From assembly GCA_902528415.1 (NCBI GenBank), contig CABZSR010000007.1:18646-82645 (forward strand): a stretch of 64,000 nt of DNA, read 5' to 3'. Below the pieces are notes generated by a model. It did not search any database. It saw only the letters and a list, made by a program, of their open reading frames with translations, and was not told the DNA's origin. The first letter of the stretch is position 1, and every line of letters begins with the position of its first letter. The DNA is from an uncultured SAR116 cluster alpha proteobacterium. Lineage in GTDB: Bacteria; Pseudomonadota; Alphaproteobacteria; Puniceispirillales; Marisalimonadaceae. Shown piece by piece: positions 40,901-50,762 of the stretch. Position numbers and translations under genes: made by a program.

Positions 40901-42142
40901 TCAATCCAGAACTAGCTTATCTTTTTTGAAATAAATTTGCCACATTATGAATGTTACTATCAAAAGATTTGTAAAATTCCAAAAGATTCCATTTACAAAT
41001 GCTAATTTATAAGATTGGGTAATATCAAAAATTTCACCAGACATCCAGCCACCTAAGCCCATACCTACAATTGTTGCCATAATGACTAATCCAACTCTTT
41101 CACCAACCTGTTCAATTGGCAGATATTTTCTTATTATCATAGCATATGCAGGCACTATACCTCCTTGGGACAACCCAAACATTAACGAAACAATATAAAG
41201 CGATAATTGACTATCAAACGGCAAGAAAAATACTAAGGAAAGCATTTGTAATAATGATCCAATAAATAAAGTGTAAACAGGACCAATCTTGTCGGACAAG
41301 AAACCGAACCCAACTCTACTTATCATTCCTGAAAAAAGCATTACTGCCAAAATTTCAGCTCCGATGCTCAATCCAAAGCCTCTCTCAACACATAAAGCAA
41401 CAATATGTACTTGTGGCATTGCCATTGCCAAGCAACAACCAATTCCTGCCAAAATTAATAAGATTTGTAATGTATTGGGACTTAAGTTGGTTAAACTGTT
41501 TCCATCAGTACTTAAATCATTATTAGATATGTTACTTGCAACATTGTTTTTTAGAAATAATGCTATTGGAAACATAATCACCATACAGATTATTGCTATA
41601 TACAAGTAAACTTCTTTCCATGAAGTGTATTCAAGGAAATAACTAATGATTAAAGGCCAAAAAGCTCCAGCCACATAATTAGCACTAGCAATAATCGCAA
41701 CAGCTAACCCTCTTCTTTTTTCAAAAAAATTTCCTATATCCGCCATAGATGGGCCAAAAAAAGTCGCAGCAGCCGTCCCCATGAAAATTTGTAAGATTAA
41801 CAAATGCCAAAAATTGGTAGATATCATTGCAATTAAATAAGAAGAAACAAGAATTATTATTGCGAAAATAATTGGTAACTTTAAGCCAAATTTATCAATA
41901 ATTTTTCCAATTAAAAAATTACCAAGTCCAAAACCAACCATAGTAGTAGCGTATAGTAAACTTGCCTGTCCCCTATCTATATTAAACTCGTTTTCAATTG
42001 CAGGCATTACAACCACAACTGACCACATACCAACTGTACCAATAACACCTATAGTAAATAATAATATTAGCCTAATCCAAGACTTTAAGCTGTCATATTC
42101 TATGTTAGAGGTAGTATTAAATGCGCTTATGACACCCACCAT
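40901..42142 (-). CDS. MFS carrier, probably for monocarboxylates (OFA/MCT-like)
   Basis: The 413-residue protein has twelve predicted membrane segments. The loop GKIIDKFGLKLPI between segments 2 and 3 and a SDKIGPVYTLF repeat in the second half are MFS signatures. Its length and layout resemble the oxalate/formate and monocarboxylate carriers. The class III CoA transferase 33 bp upstream on the same strand supports an organic-acid substrate, which is inference. Confidence 0.85.
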   Translation of the reverse strand: MVGVISAFNTTSNIEYDSLKSWIRLILLFTIGVIGTVGMWSVVVVMPAIENEFNIDRGQASLLYATTMVGFGLGNFLIGKIIDKFGLKLPIIFAIIILVSSYLIAMISTNFWHLLILQIFMGTAAATFFGPSMADIGNFFEKRRGLAVAIIASANYVAGAFWPLIISYFLEYTSWKEVYLYIAIICMVIMFPIALFLKNNVASNISNNDLSTDGNSLTNLSPNTLQILLILAGIGCCLAMAMPQVHIVALCVERGFGLSIGAEILAVMLFSGMISRVGFGFLSDKIGPVYTLFIGSLLQMLSLVFFLPFDSQLSLYIVSLMFGLSQGGIVPAYAMIIRKYLPIEQVGERVGLVIMATIVGMGLGGWMSGEIFDITQSYKLAFVNGIFWNFTNLLIVTFIMWQIYFKKDKLVLD

Positions 42143-42175
42143 TAATTATATTAAAAACGATTTAATCAGGTTAAT

Positions 42176-43393
42176 TTATATTATACCTTTATCCTTTAAA
42201 TTCTTGATCTCATCCAACGACAAGCCAATTTTTTCAGATAAAATTTCTTCAGTATGTTCTCCTAATGATGGAGGTGACAATCTATAACTTGGAGGTGTCT
42301 CCTGCATTTTTATTGGATTGGCTATTAATCTTAGTGGGGCTTTTCCTGTTTTAGTGTGGTCCATTTCAACAATCATTTCTCTAGCCTTTACGTGTGGATC
42401 TGAAAAAACTTCACTCAATGTATTAATTGGACCACATCCAATTTTTTGTTTTTCCAACTCAGTCAGCCACCAAGATGAAGTATGTCTTTTGGTAATTTCA
42501 TTTAGTGTATTTGTTACAAATTCTCTATTAGACACTCGATCTGCATTTGTCTTAAATTTCGGATCTTCTATTAATTGTTCATCTCCAGACAACTTACAAA
42601 ATCTTTCAAATGTAGGATCATTACCAATTGATAAAACAATATAACCATCTGATGTTGGCATAACTTGATAAGGAACAATATTTGGATGTTGATTACCTAA
42701 TCTATGTGGATTTTTATTAGTAGATAAATAATTCATACCTTGATTTGCTAACCATGCAACATGAGTATCTAACATCCCAATATCTATAAACTGGCCTTCA
42801 CCTGTATTTATTTGATGCCGGACAGCTGCTAATATCCCAACAGAAGCAAACATACCCGCCATTAGATCTCCGATAGGAACCCCAACTTTCATAGGCTCAC
42901 CGTCTGGCTCTCCTGTTAAAGCCATTACACCACCCATTGCTTGAATTAATCCGTCGTAACCTGGTCTGGATGCATATGGCCCGGTCTGTCCAAAACCAGT
43001 AATAGAACAATATATTAACTTTGGAAAATCTGATTTTAAATTATTATATCCAAGTCCGTATTTTTCTAAGGTACCTGTTTTAAAGTTTTCAACTAAAATA
43101 TCACATTCAGATAATAATTTTTTAACTAAGCCCTGACCTTCTTTTGTACTAAGATTGATCGTAATTGATCTTTTGTTTCTATTAGCGCCACAAAAATACG
43201 CGCTAAGGTCTGTCTCTTCGCCATCATCATTTTTTACAAAAGGTGGAGCAAATCCTCTAGTATCGTCGCCACCTCCAGGTCTCTCAACTTTAATTATATC
43301 AGCCCCTAAATCTCCTAGCATTTGTGTACAATATGGACCAGCTAATACCCTAGTTAAATCTAGCACTTTAATACCCTTTAATGAATTATTCAT
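42176..43393 (-). CDS. Class III CoA transferase (CaiB/BaiF/Frc family)
   Basis: The 405-residue enzyme moves CoA between acyl carriers. It has the N-terminal LKGIKVLDLTRVLAGPYCTQMLGDLGADIIKVE block. The catalytic Asp lies in GQFIDIGMLDTHVAW (about residue 168-180), after the glycine-rich PDGEPMKVGVPIGDL. Length is typical of formyl-CoA transferase relatives. The specific acid cannot be read from sequence. The MFS gene downstream may import its substrate. Confidence 0.92.
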   Translation of the reverse strand: MNNSLKGIKVLDLTRVLAGPYCTQMLGDLGADIIKVERPGGGDDTRGFAPPFVKNDDGEETDLSAYFCGANRNKRSITINLSTKEGQGLVKKLLSECDILVENFKTGTLEKYGLGYNNLKSDFPKLIYCSITGFGQTGPYASRPGYDGLIQAMGGVMALTGEPDGEPMKVGVPIGDLMAGMFASVGILAAVRHQINTGEGQFIDIGMLDTHVAWLANQGMNYLSTNKNPHRLGNQHPNIVPYQVMPTSDGYIVLSIGNDPTFERFCKLSGDEQLIEDPKFKTNADRVSNREFVTNTLNEITKRHTSSWWLTELEKQKIGCGPINTLSEVFSDPHVKAREMIVEMDHTKTGKAPLRLIANPIKMQETPPSYRLSPPSLGEHTEEILSEKIGLSLDEIKNLKDKGII

Positions 43394-43567
43394 ATTTTAA
43401 TCTCTTATTGTGTTTTAATTTTTATTGTCTGGCTTGAAATATATACAAACTAAATTAAATATGCATTGTTTTAATTAAATATTAGATTTACTAGAACTAA
43501 ATTAATTTTAATGTATATTCTTAACTTCTTAAGTATTTATTACCAACCGACTTTTCATGAGATATTA

Positions 43568-44581
43568 ATGACAAAATTAGAAATTAATAAGCCAAAATTT
43601 GGTGAATTAACTCAGATAGCTTCTGATTTATATTGGGCACATTTCGAGCTACCTTTTAGATTAAACCATGTAAATTTATTTCTTATGGATACCCCTAGCG
43701 GCATTTTAATTTTAGACGCAGGTTTAAAATCAGATCATTCAGAAGAACATTGGGAGGCATTGATTAATGGACCACTCAAATCAAAAAAATTTGCTGGATT
43801 ATTAATAACTCATTATCACCCTGATCACATAGGAATGGCCGGGTGGCTCCAAGATAAATTAAACATAAAATGTTACACTAGTGAAAAAGAGCTTTTTACT
43901 GCGAAAACATTTCGCTTAATGCCAGATGATAAATATGCTGATATCTTCAGAAATGTTTTTGTAAGGGCTGGTATGACTGAAGAAGATATTATCGCAAAGG
44001 GACCAGCTACAAGACTTTATAAAAATAGAGTTTATGAACTTCCAGAATTTGAAATTATCAAATCTGGACACGAAATTGAATCAAATGATGGTAATTGGTT
44101 AGTAAGAACTGACTCAGGTCATTCACCAGAACATATTTCATTATTGGACAAAAAAAGAAAGTTATACCTCTCGGGAGATTTTTTACTACCTCGTATATCT
44201 CCTAACATTTCTGATAATTTTTTTGATCCTTTTGATGATAGACTAGGAGGATATTTTAAATACTTAAATCAAATTCAAGTAATTGGTTCTGATACAAAAG
44301 TTTTTCCTTGTCATGATTGGCCTTTCATTAACGGTTCAGAACGGGCTCAAGATTTAATCAAACACCATAATAATAGACTTAGTTTAATTTTAAATGAGTT
44401 AGAAAATCGAAGTATTACAATTATGGATTCAATTGAAATTATCTTTGACAGAAAAATTGGTGACGAACAAATGCATTTTGCTATTGGAGAAGCAAGAGCA
44501 CACTTAATTCATTTAGATGTAACTGGACAGGCTAAAAGTGAAACGGATGATAGAGGTACGGTTCATTATTCTTGTTTGTAA
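43568..44581 (+). CDS. Metallo-beta-lactamase-fold hydrolase
   Basis: The protein has the metal motif THYHPDHIGMAGW (HxHxDH, about residue 78-84). Further ligands lie in RTDSGHSPEHISLL (His) and YLSGDFLLPRIS (Asp), then FPCHDWPF (His). The order fits the glyoxalase II-like group. It probably hydrolyses a thioester or lactone. ATG 43511 gives 19 more residues, but GAGAT before ATG 43568 and the sequence of the extension favour the shorter start. It is divergent from the CoA transferase. Confidence 0.87.
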   Translation: MTKLEINKPKFGELTQIASDLYWAHFELPFRLNHVNLFLMDTPSGILILDAGLKSDHSEEHWEALINGPLKSKKFAGLLITHYHPDHIGMAGWLQDKLNIKCYTSEKELFTAKTFRLMPDDKYADIFRNVFVRAGMTEEDIIAKGPATRLYKNRVYELPEFEIIKSGHEIESNDGNWLVRTDSGHSPEHISLLDKKRKLYLSGDFLLPRISPNISDNFFDPFDDRLGGYFKYLNQIQVIGSDTKVFPCHDWPFINGSERAQDLIKHHNNRLSLILNELENRSITIMDSIEIIFDRKIGDEQMHFAIGEARAHLIHLDVTGQAKSETDDRGTVHYSCL

Positions 44582-44608
44582 TTGATTCATAAAAATAATT
44601 TTTTATGG

Positions 44609-44652
44609 ATCATTACGATACTAAAATGTATGTAAATTAATCATTACGATAC
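44609..44652. promoter_or_regulatory. Tandem 13-bp direct repeat upstream of urtA
   Basis: ATCATTACGATAC occurs at 44609-44621 and again at 44640-44652. The start-to-start distance of 31 bp is close to three helical turns, the pattern of paired operator half-sites on one face of DNA. It lies about 130-170 bases before urtA. The factor is unknown. Confidence 0.6.
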
Positions 44653-44671
44653 AATTGGTATTTAAAGTGAT

Positions 44672-44741
44672 TAATAAATAGACCTTTAACACATTTACAT
44701 GTCGCAATTTGTAATATACGAAAAATTCATAATAAATAGAC
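44672..44741. repeat. Second pair of direct repeats upstream of urtA
   Basis: TAATAAATAGAC occurs at 44672-44683 and at 44730-44741, 58 bp apart. The element is AT-rich, so chance is harder to exclude. It lies between the first repeat pair and urtA. Confidence 0.45.
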
Positions 44742-44780
44742 ATAACATATATTTTTATATTTATTAATGAAAGGAATATT

Positions 44781-46067
44781 ATGTTATTTAATTTAACTAA
44801 AAGATTAACACTAGTTATGTTCGCTATTTTTTTGGGAAACAGCGTTTTAGCCGACGGTCACGGTAAAATTAAAATCGGTATTTTACATTCGTTATCAGGA
44901 ACTATGGCTATTTCTGAGACAACACTAAAAGATACAATGTTAATGTTAATTGATGAACAAAATAAAAAAGGAGGTATTTTAGGAAAAAAATTAGAACCTG
45001 TGGTAGTTGATCCTGCATCTAATTGGCCGTTATTTGCCGAAAAAGCTAGAGAACTATTAACCGTATCTAAAGTTGATGTTATGTTTGGTTGTTGGACTTC
45101 AGTTTCCAGAAAATCAGCATTACCAGTACTTGAAGAATTAAATGGATTGTTGTTTTATCCTGTTCAGTATGAAGGTGAAGAAAGTTCAAAAAATGTTTTT
45201 TACACTGGCGCCGCACCTAATCAACAAGCTATACCAGCAACTGATTATTATTTAGAAGAATTAGGTGTCAAAAAATTTGCATTGCTTGGAACCGACTATG
45301 TATATCCAAGAACAACTAATAAAATCTTAAAGCAATATCTTATTGACAAAGGAATTCCTGAATCAGACATTTTTGTAAACTATACACCCTTTGGTCACTC
45401 AGATTGGTCTAAAATCGTTGCTGATGTGGTTGGCCTTGGTGCAGACGGTAAAAAAGTTGGTGTTATTTCAACTATCAATGGTGACGCCAATATAGGTTTT
45501 TACAAAGAACTCGCTGCTGCTGGTATTAAAGCCGATGATATTCCAGTTGTTGCATTTTCTGTTGGTGAAGAAGAATTATCTGGTCTTGATACTAAAAATT
45601 TGGTTGGTCATCTTGCCGCGTGGAATTATTTTCAATCAGCTGAGTCTGACTTGAATACTGATTTTATTAAACAATGGAAATCTACAATGGGTGATAAGAG
45701 AGTTACTAATGATCCGATGGAAGCACATGTAATTGGATTTAAAATGTATGTAAAAGCAGTTGAAAAAGCTGGCACGACAGATGTAGATGCTGTTAGAAAA
45801 GCTATGTATGGCATGAAAGTACCAAACTTGACCGGTGGAATGGCTGAAATGTTGCCTAATCATCACCTGTCAAAACCTGTACTTATTGGTGAAATACAAG
45901 CGGATGGACAATTTGACATTATTAGTCAAACTAAAGAAGTGCCTGGTGACGCTTGGACTGATTATTTAGCTGAATCAAAGCCTCTAGTCTCTGATTGGAA
46001 ATCCTTAGGTTGCGGAATGTATAATAAAGATACTAAAACTTGCGTCCAAATGAAATCTAATTATTAA
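44781..46067 (+). CDS. urtA: Urea ABC transporter substrate-binding protein UrtA
   Basis: UrtA captures urea or short amides in the periplasm. The 428-residue protein has a signal peptide (residues 1-25, ending SVLADG). The core begins KIKIGILHSLSGTMAISETTLKDT and includes FGCWTSVSRKSALPVLEE and LLFYPVQYEGEESSKNVFYTGA, close to known UrtA. The following urtBCDE and urease genes confirm the role. AAAGGA precedes the ATG. A hairpin after the stop could favour excess UrtA over the membrane subunits. Confidence 0.96.
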   Translation: MLFNLTKRLTLVMFAIFLGNSVLADGHGKIKIGILHSLSGTMAISETTLKDTMLMLIDEQNKKGGILGKKLEPVVVDPASNWPLFAEKARELLTVSKVDVMFGCWTSVSRKSALPVLEELNGLLFYPVQYEGEESSKNVFYTGAAPNQQAIPATDYYLEELGVKKFALLGTDYVYPRTTNKILKQYLIDKGIPESDIFVNYTPFGHSDWSKIVADVVGLGADGKKVGVISTINGDANIGFYKELAAAGIKADDIPVVAFSVGEEELSGLDTKNLVGHLAAWNYFQSAESDLNTDFIKQWKSTMGDKRVTNDPMEAHVIGFKMYVKAVEKAGTTDVDAVRKAMYGMKVPNLTGGMAEMLPNHHLSKPVLIGEIQADGQFDIISQTKEVPGDAWTDYLAESKPLVSDWKSLGCGMYNKDTKTCVQMKSNY

Positions 46068-46086
46068 TCTATAATTTAAAATTATT

Positions 46087-46113
46087 CTGTAGAGCTTTCC
46101 TTAAGCTCTACAG
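46087..46113 (+). repeat. Stem-loop between urtA and urtB
   Basis: CTGTAGAGCTT and AAGCTCTACAG form a perfect 11-bp stem with loop TCCTT. No T-run follows, and urtB begins 11 bases later, so it is probably an mRNA-stability or partial-attenuation structure typical after binding-protein genes. The loop is complementary to a Shine-Dalgarno core. Confidence 0.75.
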
Positions 46114-46124
46114 TGGAAATTAAA

Positions 46125-48146
46125 ATGAATTCTTTTTTAAAATTAATCTTCCAACTTTTTTTCGTTTTAATTTTTTCTAATCCTCTATATGCATCAGAAT
46201 CTAATAATCTTGAAAAAGTTTTAAATAATAATTTTAAGCTTATTATAAAAAGTTCTTCAAGAACTATTGAGCCTGTAATTGAAGATTTATTAAGTACCAA
46301 ATCACCTAACCTTGAAGAATTTCTCAAAAGCTGGAGAAATAAAGAATTATATTATGTCAAAAAATCCAAGCTTATAGCGATTTTAAAACAAAAAAACTCT
46401 AATGGTTACGAACTATTACAGTTTTCAAACAAAACTAGTCTGGGTTTCTTTAAAAAGAAAGAAATAAAAGTTATTAAGCCAAATAGCGGTGTTAGGTCGA
46501 AAATATCTAATGCTCTTATTGGTTTTCAACTATTAAATGACGATCCTAAAGTTAGATCTAAAAGTTTAGAAACACTTACAAGAAAATTCAATTCAAAATA
46601 TTTAATACCCTTAAAGAACGCTTTAGAAAAAGAAAATAATCCAGATTTAAAAAAAAGAATGTCTGAATTACTAGTTTTTGGAACTATTAAATATTCTCAA
46701 AATGAGGATGAAAAAATATCTTCGTTAAATTCTCTAAGGGGCAACATGTCTATAGAGGCAAGAGGCACTATTGCATCTCTACTTGAGTCAAAATTATATG
46801 TCTCTAATAAAATGCCTAATTTACCAAACTTAGCTAGAAATATTATACCTGGTAATTCATATAAAAATGCTGATGGGTCTAGTAACAAACCATTCTTTTA
46901 TTTCAATAAAAAACCAGAAATTTCAAGGTCAGAGGCAATAGATCTACTTATTAAAAATAATTTTTTAAAAGATTATATTACACCATCAAGAAGAGACGAA
47001 ATTTTAAAACAAAATATTTCAAACTCCCATATTGAGGGAATACCTGTAAAGCAATTAAATTCAAGTGAAGAACGAAACAATGCTTACAATCTGTTAGTAA
47101 AATCAGGTAAAGCTATTCCACTAAAATCTGATAAAGAAATTGATGACTTAATTAAGGGTCACTTTTTTTATGCTGTCTATAAAGAAAAATCACCAAAAGT
47201 AATCAATACAGCAAAATTGGTTTTTAATGACATAAATTATAAGGTTAATTTTTATGAATATCTAGATCTTATATTAGACGGATTGAGTTTAGCTTCTATA
47301 TATTTTTTAGGAGCTATAGGTCTTGCAATTACATTTGGAGTAATGAGAGTAATTAATATGGCTCATGGAGAATTTATAATGATTGGGGCATATACTGGTT
47401 ATGTGGTCCAGTTATTCATACCTAATCATACAATTTCACTACTTGTAGCCTTTCCATTAGCATTTTTAGTAACTTTTTTAGGAGGAGTTGCTATGGAAAG
47501 ATTAGTTATTAGACATTTATATAGAAATCCTTTGGATACCTTATTAGCCACTTTTGGAATTAGTATAGCTTTACAACAAATTGCAAAAAACATTTTTGGT
47601 ACACAAGCAAGGCCCCTTACTTCTCCTGAATGGTTAGATGGTGCTTTGGTAGTCAATGATGTTTTATCTATAAGTTTAATAAGAATTGCTATTTTTGTTT
47701 TGGGGTTGATTTTCTTAGTATTACTTTTGTTAGTGATGAATAAGACAAGACTAGGGCTAGAAACAAAAGCAGTTACACAAAACCCAATGATGGCCTCAAG
47801 TATGGGGATTAATCCCGATAGAATAAATATGTTAACATTTGGATTTGGATCGGGCATTGCCGGAATTGCTGGTGTGGCCATTGGATTGTTTTCTAAAGTA
47901 ACATCAGAATTAGGAGCAGATTATATAGTCCAAAGCTTTATGACTGTTGTGGTAGGTGGGGTTGGTAACATTTGGGGCACTCTTGCAGGAGCAACAATGA
48001 TTGGAATGCTTCAAAAATTTATTGAATGGTTTAATCCATCTAACACTCTTGCTGCTCAGACTTATATGATTATTTTTATAATATTGTTTATTCAGTTCAG
48101 ACCAAAAGGAATAATGGCGTTAAAAGGAAGGGCCGCTGAGGATTGA
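46125..48146 (+). CDS. urtB: Urea ABC transporter permease UrtB with long N-terminal domain
   Basis: The 673-residue protein has a signal peptide (about residues 1-24, ending LYASES). A roughly 350-residue extracytoplasmic helical domain follows, then a LivH-type permease domain (about 375-673) with GAIGLAITFGVMRVINMAHGEFIM. N-terminal extensions are known in UrtB. The ORF track starts at GTG 46113, inside the hairpin; GGAAA before ATG 46125 supports the shorter start. It pairs with UrtC, encoded 3 bp downstream. Confidence 0.94.
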   Translation: MNSFLKLIFQLFFVLIFSNPLYASESNNLEKVLNNNFKLIIKSSSRTIEPVIEDLLSTKSPNLEEFLKSWRNKELYYVKKSKLIAILKQKNSNGYELLQFSNKTSLGFFKKKEIKVIKPNSGVRSKISNALIGFQLLNDDPKVRSKSLETLTRKFNSKYLIPLKNALEKENNPDLKKRMSELLVFGTIKYSQNEDEKISSLNSLRGNMSIEARGTIASLLESKLYVSNKMPNLPNLARNIIPGNSYKNADGSSNKPFFYFNKKPEISRSEAIDLLIKNNFLKDYITPSRRDEILKQNISNSHIEGIPVKQLNSSEERNNAYNLLVKSGKAIPLKSDKEIDDLIKGHFFYAVYKEKSPKVINTAKLVFNDINYKVNFYEYLDLILDGLSLASIYFLGAIGLAITFGVMRVINMAHGEFIMIGAYTGYVVQLFIPNHTISLLVAFPLAFLVTFLGGVAMERLVIRHLYRNPLDTLLATFGISIALQQIAKNIFGTQARPLTSPEWLDGALVVNDVLSISLIRIAIFVLGLIFLVLLLLVMNKTRLGLETKAVTQNPMMASSMGINPDRINMLTFGFGSGIAGIAGVAIGLFSKVTSELGADYIVQSFMTVVVGGVGNIWGTLAGATMIGMLQKFIEWFNPSNTLAAQTYMIIFIILFIQFRPKGIMALKGRAAED

Positions 48147-48148
48147 TT

Positions 48149-49321
48149 ATGAAAAAAGACTTTTTGAGCCATATTGACAAAAGAAACTCTTTTTTTTGGG
48201 TTTCATCTATAGTTATTTTATTTACACTAATTATAATCCTACTCAGCGAGGCATATGGTTTAAATTTAGTTTCAACTAGTTTTACTAAAGTGCTTGGAAA
48301 GACTCTATGTTTATGCATTGTTGCTTTAGCCATGGATTTAGTTTGGGGATATTGTGGAATTTTATCTTTAGGCCATTTTGCCTTTTTTGGTCTTGGCGGC
48401 TACATGATTGGGATGTGGCTTATGTTCGAAAGAACTAAAAATATCGTCGTAGAGTCAACTCAAAATAATGTGCTCCCCTTAACTGAAATAGAAATTAGTG
48501 AGGCTGTAGGAACTCAAATTTTTGGAGTCGTAGGTGGTGCAGAGATACCCTTAATTTGGTCTTTTGCGGATTCACTTTTAATCCATGTTGTATTAATTCT
48601 TTTGGTGCCTGGTGTGTTAGCTTATATTTTTGGTTGGCTGGCTTTTAGGTCAAGAGTGACAGGCGTTTACCTTTCAATTTTAACTCAAGCAATGACACTA
48701 GCACTTTCGTTATATCTATTTCAAAATGACAGTGGTTTAAGAGGCAATAATGGTTTATCGGGTTTACAAAATATTCCAAACTTAGATGATTTTTCCCAAG
48801 CAGAGTTATCAATATGGTTTCTTGTCTTAAGTGCACTAACCCTAATATTTACTTATTATGTATGTAATTTAATTGTTAATAGCAAACTCGGAAATATTAT
48901 AACAGGCATTAGAGACAATGAAACAAGAGTTAGGTTTTTGGGGTATAAGGTTGAAAGTTACAAATTATTTATATTTGTTATAACGGCTATTATTTCTGGA
49001 GTTGCCGGAGCGCTTTATTATCCCCAAGCAGGTATTATTAATCCTGCAGAACTTGCACCAATTGCTTCTATTTATTTGGCAGTATGGGTCGCCATTGGTG
49101 GAAGAGGTTATTTATACGGTGCTCTTATTGGAGCAGCTTTTGTTTCTTTGGCATCTAGCTATTTTACCGGTGGACAAATACCTAATATTAATTTTGGAGT
49201 ATTTACACTTAAATGGGTTGACTGGTGGGTAGTAATTTTAGGACTAAGCTTTGTAATCACAACTCTTTATGCCCCTAAAGGGATTGGGGGCTTAATTGAA
49301 CGAATTTTTAGAAGAAATTGA
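48149..49321 (+). CDS. urtC: Urea ABC transporter permease UrtC
   Basis: The 390-residue LivM-type permease has about ten membrane segments and the motifs CIVALAMDLVWGYCGILSLGHFAFFGLGGYMIGM and TGIRDNETRVRFLGYKVESYKLFIF. ATG 49 bases in from TTG is not needed: GAGG at 48138-48141 precedes ATG 48149 by seven bases, so the ORF-track TTG at 48143 is unlikely. Its stop TGA is two bases before the urtD ATG. Confidence 0.95.
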   Translation: MKKDFLSHIDKRNSFFWVSSIVILFTLIIILLSEAYGLNLVSTSFTKVLGKTLCLCIVALAMDLVWGYCGILSLGHFAFFGLGGYMIGMWLMFERTKNIVVESTQNNVLPLTEIEISEAVGTQIFGVVGGAEIPLIWSFADSLLIHVVLILLVPGVLAYIFGWLAFRSRVTGVYLSILTQAMTLALSLYLFQNDSGLRGNNGLSGLQNIPNLDDFSQAELSIWFLVLSALTLIFTYYVCNLIVNSKLGNIITGIRDNETRVRFLGYKVESYKLFIFVITAIISGVAGALYYPQAGIINPAELAPIASIYLAVWVAIGGRGYLYGALIGAAFVSLASSYFTGGQIPNINFGVFTLKWVDWWVVILGLSFVITTLYAPKGIGGLIERIFRRN

Positions 49322-49323
49322 AT

Positions 49324-50064
49324 ATGAGTGTTTTGTTAGAAGTAAACGGGATTAGTGTCTCCTTTGATGGTTTTAAGGCAATTAATAATCTAAGTTTTTC
49401 AATATCAAATAGAGAACTGCGTGCAATTATAGGTCCTAATGGTGCTGGTAAAACTACATTCATGGACATTGTTACTGGAAAGACAAAACCTGACGAGGGT
49501 ACTGTTTTATGGGGAGAAAAAAATCTTTCGTTACTTAGAATGAGTGAGGCACAAATTGTAGAAGCAGGTATTAGCAGAAAATTCCAAAAACCTACACTAA
49601 TTGAAACACAAACTGTTTTTGAAAATTTATTGTTATCTTTAAAAAAATCTAGAAATCCCCTATCAACACTTTTTTATAAATTATCAATAGCTGATGAAAA
49701 AGAAATAAACATTATTGCTAATGAAGTGAATTTAACAGAAAGCTTAAGTGTTTTAGCAGGACAACTCAGCCATGGTCAAAAGCAATGGCTTGAAATTGGA
49801 ATGTTGTTAGCACAAAAGCCAGACTTACTTCTAATTGACGAGCCTGCTGCTGGTATGACTGCTCCCGAAAGGAAAAAAACGGTAGAACTTTTAAAACGGT
49901 TATCTCAAAGTCAATCTGTGATTGTTGTAGAACACGATATGGAATTTATTAAATCATTAGAATGCAGGGTAACTGTATTACATGATGGAGGTGTTATTGC
50001 AGAAGGTTCTCTAGATTATGTGTCCCAAAACGAAAAAGTCATTGATGTTTATTTAGGAAGATAA
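49324..50064 (+). CDS. urtD: Urea ABC transporter ATPase UrtD
   Basis: The 246-residue LivG-type ATPase has Walker A IIGPNGAGKTTFMDIV near residue 35, a signature LSHGQKQWLEIGMLLA near 150 and Walker B LLLIDEPAAGM. The start is ATG 49324 rather than TTG 49318 of the ORF track. It lies between urtC and urtE with gaps of 2 bp on each side. Confidence 0.95.
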   Translation: MSVLLEVNGISVSFDGFKAINNLSFSISNRELRAIIGPNGAGKTTFMDIVTGKTKPDEGTVLWGEKNLSLLRMSEAQIVEAGISRKFQKPTLIETQTVFENLLLSLKKSRNPLSTLFYKLSIADEKEINIIANEVNLTESLSVLAGQLSHGQKQWLEIGMLLAQKPDLLLIDEPAAGMTAPERKKTVELLKRLSQSQSVIVVEHDMEFIKSLECRVTVLHDGGVIAEGSLDYVSQNEKVIDVYLGR

Positions 50065-50066
50065 GA

Positions 50067-50762
50067 ATGCTAAAAACTAATGAGATATGTCTTCATTACG
50101 GGTCTTCTCAAATCTTATACAATATTTCTATAGAAGCTATGATTGGAGAAATCACCTGTTTAATGGGTTCAAATGGTGTTGGCAAAACATCATTGCTAAA
50201 GGTTTTGTCTGGGAATCATCCAAGTAGCTCAGGAAATTATATTTTAAATGAAAAAGACGTTACTAATTTTGAGGCTCACGAGCTAGCGTCACGCGGTGTA
50301 GGATATGTTCCTCAGGGTCGCTTTATTTTTCCATTACTTACAGTTGAAGAAAATCTTATGTCTGGTTTTGCAGTGTTAAAAAAAGATGAAAGATATATTC
50401 CTAAATTAATTTTTGACCTATTTCCTGTTTTAAAAAAAATGTTATCTAGAAAAGGCGGAGATTTATCTGGTGGGCAACAACAACAACTAGCCATTGCAAG
50501 AGCATTAATAATGCAACCTAAACTTTTGCTTTTAGATGAACCAACAGAAGGAATTCAACCTAATATAATTACGTTGATTGGAGAGGTTATTGATTATTTG
50601 AAGTCTCAAAAAAATATGGCTATAATTTTAGTTGAACAGTATTTTGATTTTGCATTTGCACGAGCTGACAATATATTTGCAATTACACGTGGCGAAATCG
50701 TTTACGAAGGAAGAAAAGCTATTATAGATAAAAAAAAACTTAGGAAAGCTGTCAGCATATAG
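50067..50762 (+). CDS. urtE: Urea ABC transporter ATPase UrtE
   Basis: The 231-residue LivF-type ATPase has Walker A CLMGSNGVGKTSLLKVL near residue 31, signature LSGGQQQQLAIARALIM and Walker B LLLLDEPTEGIQPN. The TEGIQP segment is typical of UrtE. Its stop TAG is directly followed by the ureD ATG, joining the transport and urease parts of the operon. Confidence 0.95.
   Translation: MLKTNEICLHYGSSQILYNISIEAMIGEITCLMGSNGVGKTSLLKVLSGNHPSSSGNYILNEKDVTNFEAHELASRGVGYVPQGRFIFPLLTVEENLMSGFAVLKKDERYIPKLIFDLFPVLKKMLSRKGGDLSGGQQQQLAIARALIMQPKLLLLDEPTEGIQPNIITLIGEVIDYLKSQKNMAIILVEQYFDFAFARADNIFAITRGEIVYEGRKAIIDKKKLRKAVSI

Noticed and set aside
44583-44610. Hairpin GATTCATAAAAA...TTTTTTATGGATC after the MBL-fold gene as a terminator
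   Set aside because: The stem is almost all A-T and no T-tract follows it, so I could not support termination.
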